Source of the DNA: JBNJEM01 sp051745935
GTDB lineage: Bacteria > Planctomycetota > Planctomycetia > Pirellulales > Pirellulaceae
NCBI GenBank assembly: GCA_051745935.1
Contig: JBNJEM010000423.1
Location: 1-7,055 of the forward strand
Direction: 5' to 3'
DNA length: 7,055 bases
Of the stretch, positions 1 through 7,004 are shown piece by piece. The notes beneath the pieces are model-generated. The model saw only the letters and a program-made list of their open reading frames with translations, was not told the DNA's origin and searched no databases. Position 1 is the stretch's first letter. Every line of letters starts with the position of its first letter. The translations under genes and the position numbers were made by a program.

Positions 1-36
1 CGGCATTTCCGATCTCAAGAGCGCCGCGAAACTCAT
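1..36 (-). CDS. Start of a further operon gene, cut by the window edge
   Basis: An ATG at 36-34 overlaps the TGA stop of the ABC permease (35-33) in the same ATGA arrangement seen at three other junctions of this operon. The frame stays open for the 12 codons available and reads MSFAALLRSEMP. No good Shine-Dalgarno sequence precedes it, so translation would depend on coupling to the permease. Twelve residues are too few to assign a family. By operon context it could be a DUF58 or von Willebrand A protein, or another transporter subunit, but nothing in the sequence shows which. Confidence 0.5.
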   Translation of the reverse strand, partial: MSFAALLRSEMP

Positions 37-1586
37 GATGATTGTTGGCCCACTGTTTCCCTTTGGTACTCCGTTTGCGAATCAGGCATCCTGTTTTCGA
101 CCGCCTCATACGCGGGTTGCTCGGCGTGGTAGGGCAGGAATCGTCGCCACTGACCGAAGGCCCAGCCGGCGCTGGCAACCGCGGCCATGGCGAGCCACAC
201 GGCGACGAGTCCACCGGCTGAATAGAGGGCCTGGCTGTCGTTCGTTGTCAAAACCATCGGGCTGCCCAACGTATACCAGGGGACATCTGACCACATGGAC
301 TGTTCGAAGAAAAACGCCAACAGGCAGGGGCCCATGCACATCATGGCTCCCAGGAAGAGGGCGATCACCGACAGGTGAGGCGTCGGCACGTCGCGAAACA
401 GCACGGGACGGAGCGCGGCCGTGGTCAGGCAATAGCAAAGGATGTAACCGAAGAACAGACTGGTATAACCGAGAGTTTCCAGCAAATCGTGCCCCCCCGC
501 GCTCGACCCCGCCGCGTCCCAAGCAAGCACCGGGAGGGCGGTGGCGGCGAAAAGCAGTATGCACCAGGCGATGCCGCCGGCCGATCCGGTGTAGAACAGA
601 AATGCCAATGGTCGCAGTATCAGGTTTCGGGGGATAGTCCGCCGCACGCGCGCACTCCAGCCGTCGCGCTCGCCCAGCGCGGCGACGACCAGCCCCGACA
701 AAGCAACCCCGCTCATTACGATCCAGGCCGAGAGCAGGTATTCGCGTCCCACTACATAGCCCCACGCCAACATGACGATGCCGGTAATGAGCCAGGTGGC
801 GGTGATGTAGAGGCGAGGGATAAACATGCGATTCGACGTCTTCGGACTCATCAGCGCCACGGCCAAGACATGGAGGAGACCGATCCCCAGGGCTCCGAAG
901 AGTAACCCGGTCGCCATGCCGGCCCACCACCCCGCGCCGAGGCCGAACATCCCCCTGCCGAAAATCAGCACGCTTTGAGCCAGGCCCAGCGAGCCGATAG
1001 TCATATATAGCAGCGCTAAAGCCACACCCACGATGACCAGACCTCGGATGAACCAGCTTCCCGATACCGAGCCGGCAAAGAGTCCCATGGCATTGGCCAA
1101 GGCGCATAGGGCGAAGCCGAGTCCCAATATGCCGAAGATGGTGGGCAGATCGATGCCGCGGAGCAGATAAGTCAGGATCATGAACGGCATGCAGACGCTG
1201 AAGATCAGCAGCGTCAAGGCCATGGCGGTAACGTACTTGCCGCGGACGATGGCGCCGGGGGTGATCGTGGTAATGAACAGCAGGTCAATGTCGGCGTTGT
1301 TCCGTTCCAGGGACAGCCGGAGTCCGGTATAAGCCGGCACGAAGGCGATGCACGTGATCATCAGGAAGGTCAGCAGAACGGCAAATATTTTTCGCCCTCC
1401 GGTGGTACTGGTGGCAGCGTCCACCGAAAGCATCAGGTAGCCGCCGATAATGGCCAGATTGATCAACAAAAACAGCATCAACACGGCGATGACCCAGCGA
1501 CTTTGAACGGCTTGGCGAAACTCCTTGACGGCCACCGGGTTCACCCGGTCGCCAAGTGCCGATGCCCCCGCGAACCGTTGCCTCAT
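33..1586 (-). CDS. ABC-2 type transporter permease, about 12 membrane helices
   Basis: This 517-residue polytopic inner-membrane protein is probably the membrane-spanning subunit of the exporter whose ATPase is encoded just upstream. Residues 16-25 (NPVAVKEFRQ) form the amphipathic segment typical of ABC-2 permeases just before the first helix. Hydrophobic stretches lie near 31-53, 67-87, 117-141, 150-172, 180-205, 217-246, 258-279, 285-304, 328-352, 370-392, 404-425 and 458-478, giving about 12 helices. The stretch at 100-117 (IDLLFITTITPGAIVRGK) matches the recalled ABC-2 pattern of a cytoplasmic segment leading into a helix. The C-terminal 40 residues are polar. The ATG overlaps the ATPase stop by 4 bp and is preceded by GGAGG at 1595-1591, with a 4-base spacer. 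The two-times-six helix count suggests a duplicated or fused permease instead of the usual six-helix half. The substrate is unknown. Confidence 0.92.
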   Translation of the reverse strand: MRQRFAGASALGDRVNPVAVKEFRQAVQSRWVIAVLMLFLLINLAIIGGYLMLSVDAATSTTGGRKIFAVLLTFLMITCIAFVPAYTGLRLSLERNNADIDLLFITTITPGAIVRGKYVTAMALTLLIFSVCMPFMILTYLLRGIDLPTIFGILGLGFALCALANAMGLFAGSVSGSWFIRGLVIVGVALALLYMTIGSLGLAQSVLIFGRGMFGLGAGWWAGMATGLLFGALGIGLLHVLAVALMSPKTSNRMFIPRLYITATWLITGIVMLAWGYVVGREYLLSAWIVMSGVALSGLVVAALGERDGWSARVRRTIPRNLILRPLAFLFYTGSAGGIAWCILLFAATALPVLAWDAAGSSAGGHDLLETLGYTSLFFGYILCYCLTTAALRPVLFRDVPTPHLSVIALFLGAMMCMGPCLLAFFFEQSMWSDVPWYTLGSPMVLTTNDSQALYSAGGLVAVWLAMAAVASAGWAFGQWRRFLPYHAEQPAYEAVENRMPDSQTEYQRETVGQQSS

Positions 1587-2512
1587 TGGACCTCCCCTTT
1601 CGTCATGGTCATGAAGACGTCTTCGAGATCCACCTGGTGTTGGCGGAAATCGAAGATGCGGAAGTTCTTTCCGACCAGGTGGGTCAAGATGTCGCTATGG
1701 GTATTCTCGTCGCCGTCAACCAAAATCTCGACTGCCTCGCCGACGATTCGGGCCTCCTGAACGGCAGGAACTTGAAGCAGTTCTTTATGGAGACGTCCCG
1801 GCCCCTCGGCGGCACGGATTGCGATCGTCCGCACTTTGGACTCGCCACTGACGATCTGCTCCATCGAACCGGCTCTCAGGATCTTGCCTTGTTCGATGAT
1901 GACCGCCCCGTTGCAGATTTCGGCCAGCTCGGTGAGGATGTGGGAGCTGATCAGGATGGCCTTGCCACGGTCGGCGAGCACTCGGAGTAATTCGCGCAGC
2001 TCCACGCGCGCCCGGGGATCGAGGCCGGCCGCCGGCTCGTCGAGTACCAGGACCGGCGGGTCGTGAATAACCGCTCGGGCCAAGCTGACCCGCTGCTTCA
2101 TTCCTTTTGACAAGGCGCGGAGGAACTTGTCGCGAAGGCCGGTGAGCTTGGTGAACTCCTCGACCTGCTCCACCACCGCGTGCCGCTTCGCGCCTCGCAG
2201 CTCGTATGCCCGGGCGAAGAAGTCCAAGTACTCGTGAACGGTGATGTCACGGTGATCGGGAAAGCTGTCAGCCATGAAGCCCACGTAGCGCCGCGTCTGC
2301 TGCGGCTCGTCCACCACCGACACGCCATTGATGCAGGCGTCGCCGCCGGTCGGCTCGTCCAGCGTGGCCAGGATTCGCATCGTGGTCGTCTTGCCCGCGC
2401 CGTTGGGTCCCACAAAACCAAAGACGTTCCCCGAGGAGAACTGGAACGAGATGCCATCGACCGCTTTCGTCTTGCCGAAGTGTCGCTTCAGGTTGACTAT
2501 TTCAACGTCCAT
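1583..2512 (-). CDS. ABC-2 type transporter ATP-binding protein
   Basis: This 309-residue cytoplasmic ATPase should power the permease encoded directly downstream. Walker A is GPNGAGKT at 35-42, the signature is LSKGMKQR at 134-141, Walker B is VLVLDEP at 154-160, the D-loop is AGLDP at 162-166, and the switch histidine is H191 in SSH. The position that aligns with the Q-loop glutamine is D82 in GFMADSFP (78-85). The nucleotide-binding domain is followed by a C-terminal extension of about 85 residues that ends in VDLEDVFMTMTKGEVQ, typical of drug- or lipid-exporter ATPases such as the CcmA/NodI-like group. The start at 2512 is chosen because AAGGAG lies at 2525-2520 with a 7-base spacer. The in-frame ATG at 2536 would add eight residues but has no ribosome site. 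The gene overlaps the upstream stop by 11 bp and the permease start by 4 bp. Confidence 0.97.
   Translation of the reverse strand: MDVEIVNLKRHFGKTKAVDGISFQFSSGNVFGFVGPNGAGKTTTMRILATLDEPTGGDACINGVSVVDEPQQTRRYVGFMADSFPDHRDITVHEYLDFFARAYELRGAKRHAVVEQVEEFTKLTGLRDKFLRALSKGMKQRVSLARAVIHDPPVLVLDEPAAGLDPRARVELRELLRVLADRGKAILISSHILTELAEICNGAVIIEQGKILRAGSMEQIVSGESKVRTIAIRAAEGPGRLHKELLQVPAVQEARIVGEAVEILVDGDENTHSDILTHLVGKNFRIFDFRQHQVDLEDVFMTMTKGEVQ
1591..1595 (-). promoter_or_regulatory. Shine-Dalgarno site of the ABC permease
   Basis: On the minus strand this reads GGAGG inside a longer purine run, four bases before the ATG at 1586. It lies within the last codons of the ATPase gene, so the permease can be translated both by re-initiation and by direct ribosome entry. 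It is the strongest such site in the window. Confidence 0.75.
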
Positions 2513-4370
2513 CGTCTTGCTCCTTGGAGATGCCATAGACGATCGCGATCGAGTCCTCGGCGCGGACTTCGGCCAAAGCCGACTCGATAAAAGGGGAGTT
2601 ATCCAGATAGGCAATGTAACAGCCGGGCGAGAGCATGCCCCGCGGTATGTCTTCTTTACCCAACTGTTTGAAATCGTCCAGCCAATGCGTGTCGCGAAAG
2701 ATGTCTCGCACGGATGTGTGGTGCGATTCGGAGACCGCCGGATGGGGAACGGCCTCCGCCGTCGCCTCCGCGCCAGCCGGAATTCCGCGTGCCACGAATA
2801 TGTTGCCCGAGCGGTCCGCCACATAGAGCCGCTGGATGTCCGCGCCCAAAGCGTTGACCACTTTCAGCGACCCGTCCGCCCGTTGCTCGACCGTCAGCCG
2901 CTCGCGCCGGTCCTCGTTTTTGCGGATCTGGAAATAGGTCGGCACGCGGGCTTTGACCCATCCGGAGGAGAGGTGCTGGTCGCGGGTCCAATCCACGACC
3001 CGAAGGTCGTCCAAGTCAGGCCGAAAACGGATGGACTCTTGACGCGACAATATCGCCACGTCGGTGTCGACGCCGAATCGGGGACCGGCGGAAGGAGACA
3101 AGGGGCAGTAATAGGAGAGATAGCCGATCGTGGTCGCGCGGTGGCAGCGCTCGTCCAAGAGTGTCAAACTAGCTGTTTTTCCATGGCCGGTGATGCCCTC
3201 CGACGCCACGGAGTAAACGAATACGATCAGACAGGTCGCCAGCGATATCACCGGCACGTTCCACCAGAGCCAGATCCGCCGCTTGATCCGGGAGAGCACC
3301 CAGAGGTTGGCCGGCCCGATGACGAGGCCAAAGAGCAATACGAGCAGGAACAGTCCGCGGACGGGGACCGTCGCTTCGGCGACCAGCAGCTCGTATAGAT
3401 TATTGGGTTTTGTATCGGGGCGATAGTTTGGGATCCGTAGGTCCGCCAGTTTCGTATAAGTTGTCTTCCAATTCGAGCCGCTGGCGAGGCTGGCAGCCGC
3501 GCAGCCGAACCCGACGCGGTACGTTCCTTGCCCCGCCGGTCCCCCGCCCCGCGAAAACGCGGCGGGAACTGTCCGGCCGTGTACCAATACGGTACCGCCG
3601 CATTCCAGGTATCGCCGCAGGGCCAATCGCACCCGCGGCGTCATCTCTTCGACCTCCTTTTCCGTCACCACGATCGCATCGTAGCACGAGTAGCCCAACC
3701 AATTCGGGCTCCACTGGCTGACGGCCATCTCGCTTCTAAAAAAGGTGAACGGGTCGTGGGAAGTCGACCGGCCGGCCGGCTTCGGCCGCGCGGGCTCCGG
3801 GCCCGAATCGGCTCCGCCCTCGGCTCCGGGCCCTCCCAGCTCGCGAAATTCCCGCGGAACGTCGCGGCTGAGCAGCACGGCGAGCACACTGGAGCGGTGG
3901 TCGATTCCCTCATACGAACTTCGCGTGGACAGGCGGAGCGGGTCCGGCACGCCCTGCACGGAGACTTCCAGCGTTTCAACGGCGAGTTGCGTGGGCGGTT
4001 GGAAGAGCGAGACCCACGCCTCCTGCCCGCCCGCCACTTGAACCGTCCGCCTCAGCATGACGCCATGATCCACTACGCCGTCTCGGGTGGGAGGAATAGC
4101 CAGACGCACCACGCGGTTCTCTTGCGACAGGTTCTTCAACTTCACGCGAAATTCAACATAGCCGTGCGACGTGCCCCGAGCGATGCCCGAGCCGGAGTCC
4201 ATGGTGGGCAACGGCTGAATGCTTACATCCACGTCGCCGATCCGTTCTCCGCCCTCGGCAACGACCGGGGCGAGGGCGATCGTGACGCAGGTCGCCAGGG
4301 CCAGCAGTGGGCGAGACACACTCTGGCGTCGCCCGTGGTTCAACGGCGCGTCAAAGGCTCTCTCGCTCAT
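2502..4370 (-). CDS. Membrane protein with GATase-like region, possible exporter accessory subunit
   Basis: This 622-residue protein has no assigned function. Residues 20-39 form a hydrophobic stretch after several arginines and read as a signal peptide or N-terminal anchor. Residues 45-150 look like a beta-rich extracytoplasmic domain. A Gly/Pro-rich linker covers about 178-205. Residues 217-264 (W..NWLGYSCYDAIVVTE... then ECGGTVLVHG) resemble the core of class I glutamine-amidotransferase-like folds. I see no clear nucleophile-elbow cysteine, so that domain is probably a non-enzymatic scaffold. Two membrane helices lie at about 337-359 and 372-391, followed by a soluble C-terminal domain of about 230 residues. 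AGGAG at 4383-4379 with an 8-base spacer supports the ATG at 4370, which overlaps the MoxR stop by 4 bp. Its place before the ABC pair recalls GldG-type auxiliary proteins, which also pair a GATase-like fold with membrane helices; this is an analogy, not a shown homology. Confidence 0.88.
   Translation of the reverse strand: MSERAFDAPLNHGRRQSVSRPLLALATCVTIALAPVVAEGGERIGDVDVSIQPLPTMDSGSGIARGTSHGYVEFRVKLKNLSQENRVVRLAIPPTRDGVVDHGVMLRRTVQVAGGQEAWVSLFQPPTQLAVETLEVSVQGVPDPLRLSTRSSYEGIDHRSSVLAVLLSRDVPREFRELGGPGAEGGADSGPEPARPKPAGRSTSHDPFTFFRSEMAVSQWSPNWLGYSCYDAIVVTEKEVEEMTPRVRLALRRYLECGGTVLVHGRTVPAAFSRGGGPAGQGTYRVGFGCAAASLASGSNWKTTYTKLADLRIPNYRPDTKPNNLYELLVAEATVPVRGLFLLVLLFGLVIGPANLWVLSRIKRRIWLWWNVPVISLATCLIVFVYSVASEGITGHGKTASLTLLDERCHRATTIGYLSYYCPLSPSAGPRFGVDTDVAILSRQESIRFRPDLDDLRVVDWTRDQHLSSGWVKARVPTYFQIRKNEDRRERLTVEQRADGSLKVVNALGADIQRLYVADRSGNIFVARGIPAGAEATAEAVPHPAVSESHHTSVRDIFRDTHWLDDFKQLGKEDIPRGMLSPGCYIAYLDNSPFIESALAEVRAEDSIAIVYGISKEQDDGR
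2520..2525 (-). promoter_or_regulatory. Shine-Dalgarno site fixing the ABC ATPase start
   Basis: The minus strand reads AAGGAG seven bases before the ATG at 2512. The competing ATG at 2536 lies upstream of this site and has no purine-rich element of its own, so the shorter protein is preferred. The site sits inside the final codons of the preceding membrane-protein gene. Confidence 0.75.
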
Positions 4371-5425
4371 GGGGACTGCTCCTTTTCCATCCGCACGTCG
4401 GCGGGCAAATTCAAACCAGCCTCGTCCAGCGAATCGACCAGGCCGTGAACCACGGCGAGTTCGCTGACCTGATCAAAGCGCGCCTTGTAATTCAGGATCA
4501 GCCGGTGATTCATCACGGCCGGGGTGACGGCCTGCACGTCTTCGAATCCCGCACTCGGCCGGCCCGCCAGCAGCGCGTAAGCCCGAGCGGCCTCGGCCAT
4601 GGCAATCGCCGCCCGGGGACTCGCCCCATAAGTCACGTAGGCGTTCACGTCGGTGGTCGCCTCGCGGCCGCCGGGATGGCTGGCCGCCACCAGGCGCGAG
4701 ATGTAGCGCGCCACCGGCCGGGGCAAATAGACGCGGTCCATGGCCGCGAACAGCGATGAAAGCTCGTCGGCGGAAAGCGGCGAACTGGGCACCGGCGGTT
4801 TACCCCGGCGACGCGTGGCAATGATGCCCTCGAGCACGTCCGCGGACACATTGTCGACCGAAAGCTTGAACAGGAAACGGTCCAGTTGAGCCTCGGGCAG
4901 CGGATAGGTTCCCTCCAGCTCGATCGGGTTCTGACTGGCCAGCACGAAGAACGGGTCCGGAAGCGGGCGGGTCGTGCCCAGTAACGTTGCCGATCGCTCC
5001 TGCATCGCTTCAAGCAACGCCGACTGCGTCTTGGGACTGGCCCGGTTGATTTCGTCGGCCAGCAGGATGTTGGTGAACACCGGACCGCTCTGGAACGTCA
5101 TCTCTCGGCCGCCATCCGAGGTCCCGCGCAGAATATGCGTGCCCAAGATGTCGCTGGGCATCAGATCGGGCGTGAACTGCACACGGCGGAACTCCAGGCG
5201 TAAAATGTCCCCCAGCGCCTTGATCATTTCCGTCTTGCCCAGGCCCGGGAGCCCCTCGAGCAGAATGTGCCCGCGGCTGAGGATCCCGGTCAGTACCATC
5301 CGGTGCAACTGCTGGCGGCCAAGCAAGACCTGGTCCATTTGGTCCAGAATACGGTCGGCCAACTCGACAACGGCAGCGACTTCCTCGGGTTGCAGGAGGA
5401 CTTCGGGCGACGATGGGGCGGTCAT
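4367..5425 (-). CDS. MoxR-family AAA+ ATPase
   Basis: This 352-residue cytoplasmic ATPase belongs to the MoxR/RavA clade, whose members act as chaperones that assemble or activate other protein complexes. Visible motifs are Walker A GLPGLGKT at 58-65, Walker B ILLADE at 120-125 followed by INRASPKTQSALLEAMQE, sensor 1 in SQNP with N166, the arginine in AQLDRF (R183), and sensor 2 in GASPRA (R271). The length is normal for the family and all catalytic residues are present. The ATG at 5425 is chosen over longer readings because it begins just before the family's usual N-terminal helix. It overlaps the upstream stop as ATGA, and GAGG lies at 5435-5432 with a 6-base spacer. The usual DUF58 partner gene does not follow; a GATase-like membrane protein gene does. 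Confidence 0.97.
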   Translation of the reverse strand: MTAPSSPEVLLQPEEVAAVVELADRILDQMDQVLLGRQQLHRMVLTGILSRGHILLEGLPGLGKTEMIKALGDILRLEFRRVQFTPDLMPSDILGTHILRGTSDGGREMTFQSGPVFTNILLADEINRASPKTQSALLEAMQERSATLLGTTRPLPDPFFVLASQNPIELEGTYPLPEAQLDRFLFKLSVDNVSADVLEGIIATRRRGKPPVPSSPLSADELSSLFAAMDRVYLPRPVARYISRLVAASHPGGREATTDVNAYVTYGASPRAAIAMAEAARAYALLAGRPSAGFEDVQAVTPAVMNHRLILNYKARFDQVSELAVVHGLVDSLDEAGLNLPADVRMEKEQSP

Positions 5426-6816
5426 TGGTTGCCTCGATCGAAATAGCGCTGAACGGTTTGGGCGTGTTTCGGAAGGATTCGTTGCGTGTGGGCCTCGCCG
5501 CCGCCCCCTTGCGCCGATTGCAGCACGCCGCCGGTCGAGCCGCCGGACGGCCCGGCCTCCGTCGGTGTTCCCGCGCTGATCGCGGCCAGCCGGCTTTCCT
5601 TCAACGAGGCAACGGCCGACGGCGGCAGGACTTTCTCCTTGAACGCGGCATCTTCCTGGGCGACCTCGTCCTGCCAGGTCATGGCCGCATCCCCCCGACC
5701 ACGGTTGATCCCCCCGCGTCCCGGCAAGCTCCCCGCAAGCGCCGCGGCACACGATTGTCCCTCGCACAACCCCGCCCTCAAGGCCTCCGGATCGCGTTCT
5801 CCCCGTTTGTCACACAGCGCCAACTTGTCCGCGTCGACCAGTCGCGCGGCGACCAACCGTTCGAGCTTCGCTCGCTGACCCGCTTTGCACTCCTCCAGGG
5901 ACTCGCGCAGCGCTTCAAGCTGCTCGGCCGTCAGGGAGCCGCTCTCGCAGGCTTCCCGGAGTTCGTCGGAGAGTTCCCGGGCCAGCATCTCGTCCTCGGA
6001 AGCGGCGTTCGTCGCCATCTGGGCCAATTCCTTCATGGCCTCGCCAAACCGGGTCGGGTCCATTTCGCTCTCCACGGCTTGCAGTGCCGCGGAGAGTTCC
6101 TGCAGTTGGCTGGCCCTTTCGGTTTCACTGACGACCGAGTCGGCCGAGTCGGCCGCCGCTTTGTTAAAGGAACGCTCCAGATGATCGATCGTCTCCAGCG
6201 TTTTCGCCGGGTCGGTTCCCAGGGCGTCCTTCTCGACCTGCTCAAGGTCCTGATTCAACGCTTCGGCCTTTTCGGGCGGGAGGATCTCCTCCTGCTCGAG
6301 CACCTCAAGCTTGTTCGTGAGTTTTTCGATCTCGCCGCCAATTCTTAACCCCTGCCGCTGGCCCAACGGGAAGGAACGGTCGGGGGCCAGCACTGCGGTG
6401 ACCAGAAAGGCGATAGCGCCGATCAAGAACAGGCACGGCCGGCCAAAACGCCAGTGCACCACGGGAAGCGACACGTCGCTGATACGCGGGGTCCACGCCC
6501 CAATATCGGTGTCGCCGGCCGCCATCAGCAAGCCGCCCCGGTTCCCGTGCCGGTCCAATACGGCCCGCAGCGCGGCCGCCGATGGAATCTTGCGCAACGC
6601 CAAAACCATCCCGACCACCCCGGCCAACAATAAGCCCGCCAGCCCCCACATTAGCGTCCACCGATCGACACGGAAAACCGCTCGCACCGCCACCGTCCCC
6701 GTTGCCCAAACCATGATCCAAATAAAGAACAGCCTCAGCCATTGCCGCAGTACCAGGATACATCCCAGGCGGAATCGCAGACGGGCGATTTGTCGAGTGG
6801 GGTCGATTGGCAACAT
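5422..6816 (-). CDS. Coiled-coil membrane protein, first gene of the operon
   Basis: This 464-residue protein of unknown function resembles the long coiled-coil membrane proteins that often precede MoxR genes in Planctomycetota (DUF4175-like in general build; the assignment is tentative). Membrane helices lie at about 26-48, 54-74 and 127-144. The loop between the second and third holds LDRHGNRGGLLMAAGD (87-102). Residues 161-330 are rich in Glu, Leu, Ala and Lys with heptad-like spacing, so a long coiled coil is likely. Residues 366-381 (GRGGINRGRGDAAMTW) form a Gly/Arg-rich motif, and a Gly/Ser-rich stretch at 421-440 leads to the tail LPKHAQTVQRYFDRG. The ATG at 6816 fits the family-like N-terminus but has only a weak ribosome site. 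A TTG at 6864 with a good GGGAGG upstream would add 16 residues, and an ATG at 7050 would run through the hairpin repeat and is unlikely. The stop overlaps the MoxR start by 4 bp. Confidence 0.83.
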   Translation of the reverse strand: MLPIDPTRQIARLRFRLGCILVLRQWLRLFFIWIMVWATGTVAVRAVFRVDRWTLMWGLAGLLLAGVVGMVLALRKIPSAAALRAVLDRHGNRGGLLMAAGDTDIGAWTPRISDVSLPVVHWRFGRPCLFLIGAIAFLVTAVLAPDRSFPLGQRQGLRIGGEIEKLTNKLEVLEQEEILPPEKAEALNQDLEQVEKDALGTDPAKTLETIDHLERSFNKAAADSADSVVSETERASQLQELSAALQAVESEMDPTRFGEAMKELAQMATNAASEDEMLARELSDELREACESGSLTAEQLEALRESLEECKAGQRAKLERLVAARLVDADKLALCDKRGERDPEALRAGLCEGQSCAAALAGSLPGRGGINRGRGDAAMTWQDEVAQEDAAFKEKVLPPSAVASLKESRLAAISAGTPTEAGPSGGSTGGVLQSAQGGGGEAHTQRILPKHAQTVQRYFDRGNQ

Positions 6817-6869
6817 ATCTTTCAGGCCGTTGGATTCTTCCGGATGGAAAGCTGCTCGACGCAAGCCGT

Positions 6870-6875
6870 CCTCCC
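6870..6875 (-). promoter_or_regulatory. Possible Shine-Dalgarno site for an alternative TTG start
   Basis: The minus strand reads GGGAGG five bases before a TTG at 6864-6862 that is in frame with the coiled-coil membrane protein. If used, the protein gains 16 residues before the methionine at 6816. The site could also occur by chance in GC-rich DNA. Confidence 0.35.
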
Positions 6876-6984
6876 GTTGGTCGGACTCGCGGCGGACCAA
6901 GTCATCCGCGACCGGTATATGCGGACCGTGCAATGAGTCCCACCAAGGTAAAATGGACCCTATTGTTGCATAAAGACGGCGTAG

Positions 6985-7004
6985 GACGGGTCTCCAGGCC
7001 CGTC
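6985..7004. repeat. Perfectly paired GC-rich hairpin in the leader, repeat-like
   Basis: The arms GACGGGTC (6985-6992) and GGCCCGTC (6997-7004) pair over eight positions, one of them a G-T pair, around the 4-base loop TCCA. Four T residues follow on the plus strand (7005-7008), giving a terminator-like look in that direction only. On the minus strand, in which the operon is read, the hairpin is preceded by A residues and has no T tract after it, so it should not stop operon transcription. I recall very similar hairpins scattered between genes in Planctomycetota, so a dispersed intergenic repeat is my preferred reading. Confidence 0.55.

Noticed and set aside
2328..3398. Open frame of 356 codons on the plus strand
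   Set aside because: It is antisense to the ABC ATPase start and the GATase-like protein, has an Arg/Asp/Gln-biased composition typical of shadow frames, and crosses a real gene junction.
3737..3742. Run of six A (six T on the coding strand) as a frameshift site in the GATase-like gene
   Set aside because: The frame continues normally through two Phe codons and the downstream protein shows family-like features, so no frameshift is needed.
3528..4448. Open frame of 306 codons on the plus strand
   Set aside because: It is antisense to the GATase-like gene and crosses the ATGA junction with MoxR; no motif or ribosome site supports it.
6135..6152. Tandem 9-bp repeat CCGAGTCGG
   Set aside because: Only two copies, in frame within the Ala/Asp/Ser stretch of the coiled-coil gene; ordinary low complexity.
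5413..6348. Open frame of 311 codons on the plus strand
   Set aside because: It lies wholly opposite the coiled-coil membrane protein, has no recognisable domain, and long antisense frames are expected in GC-rich coding DNA.
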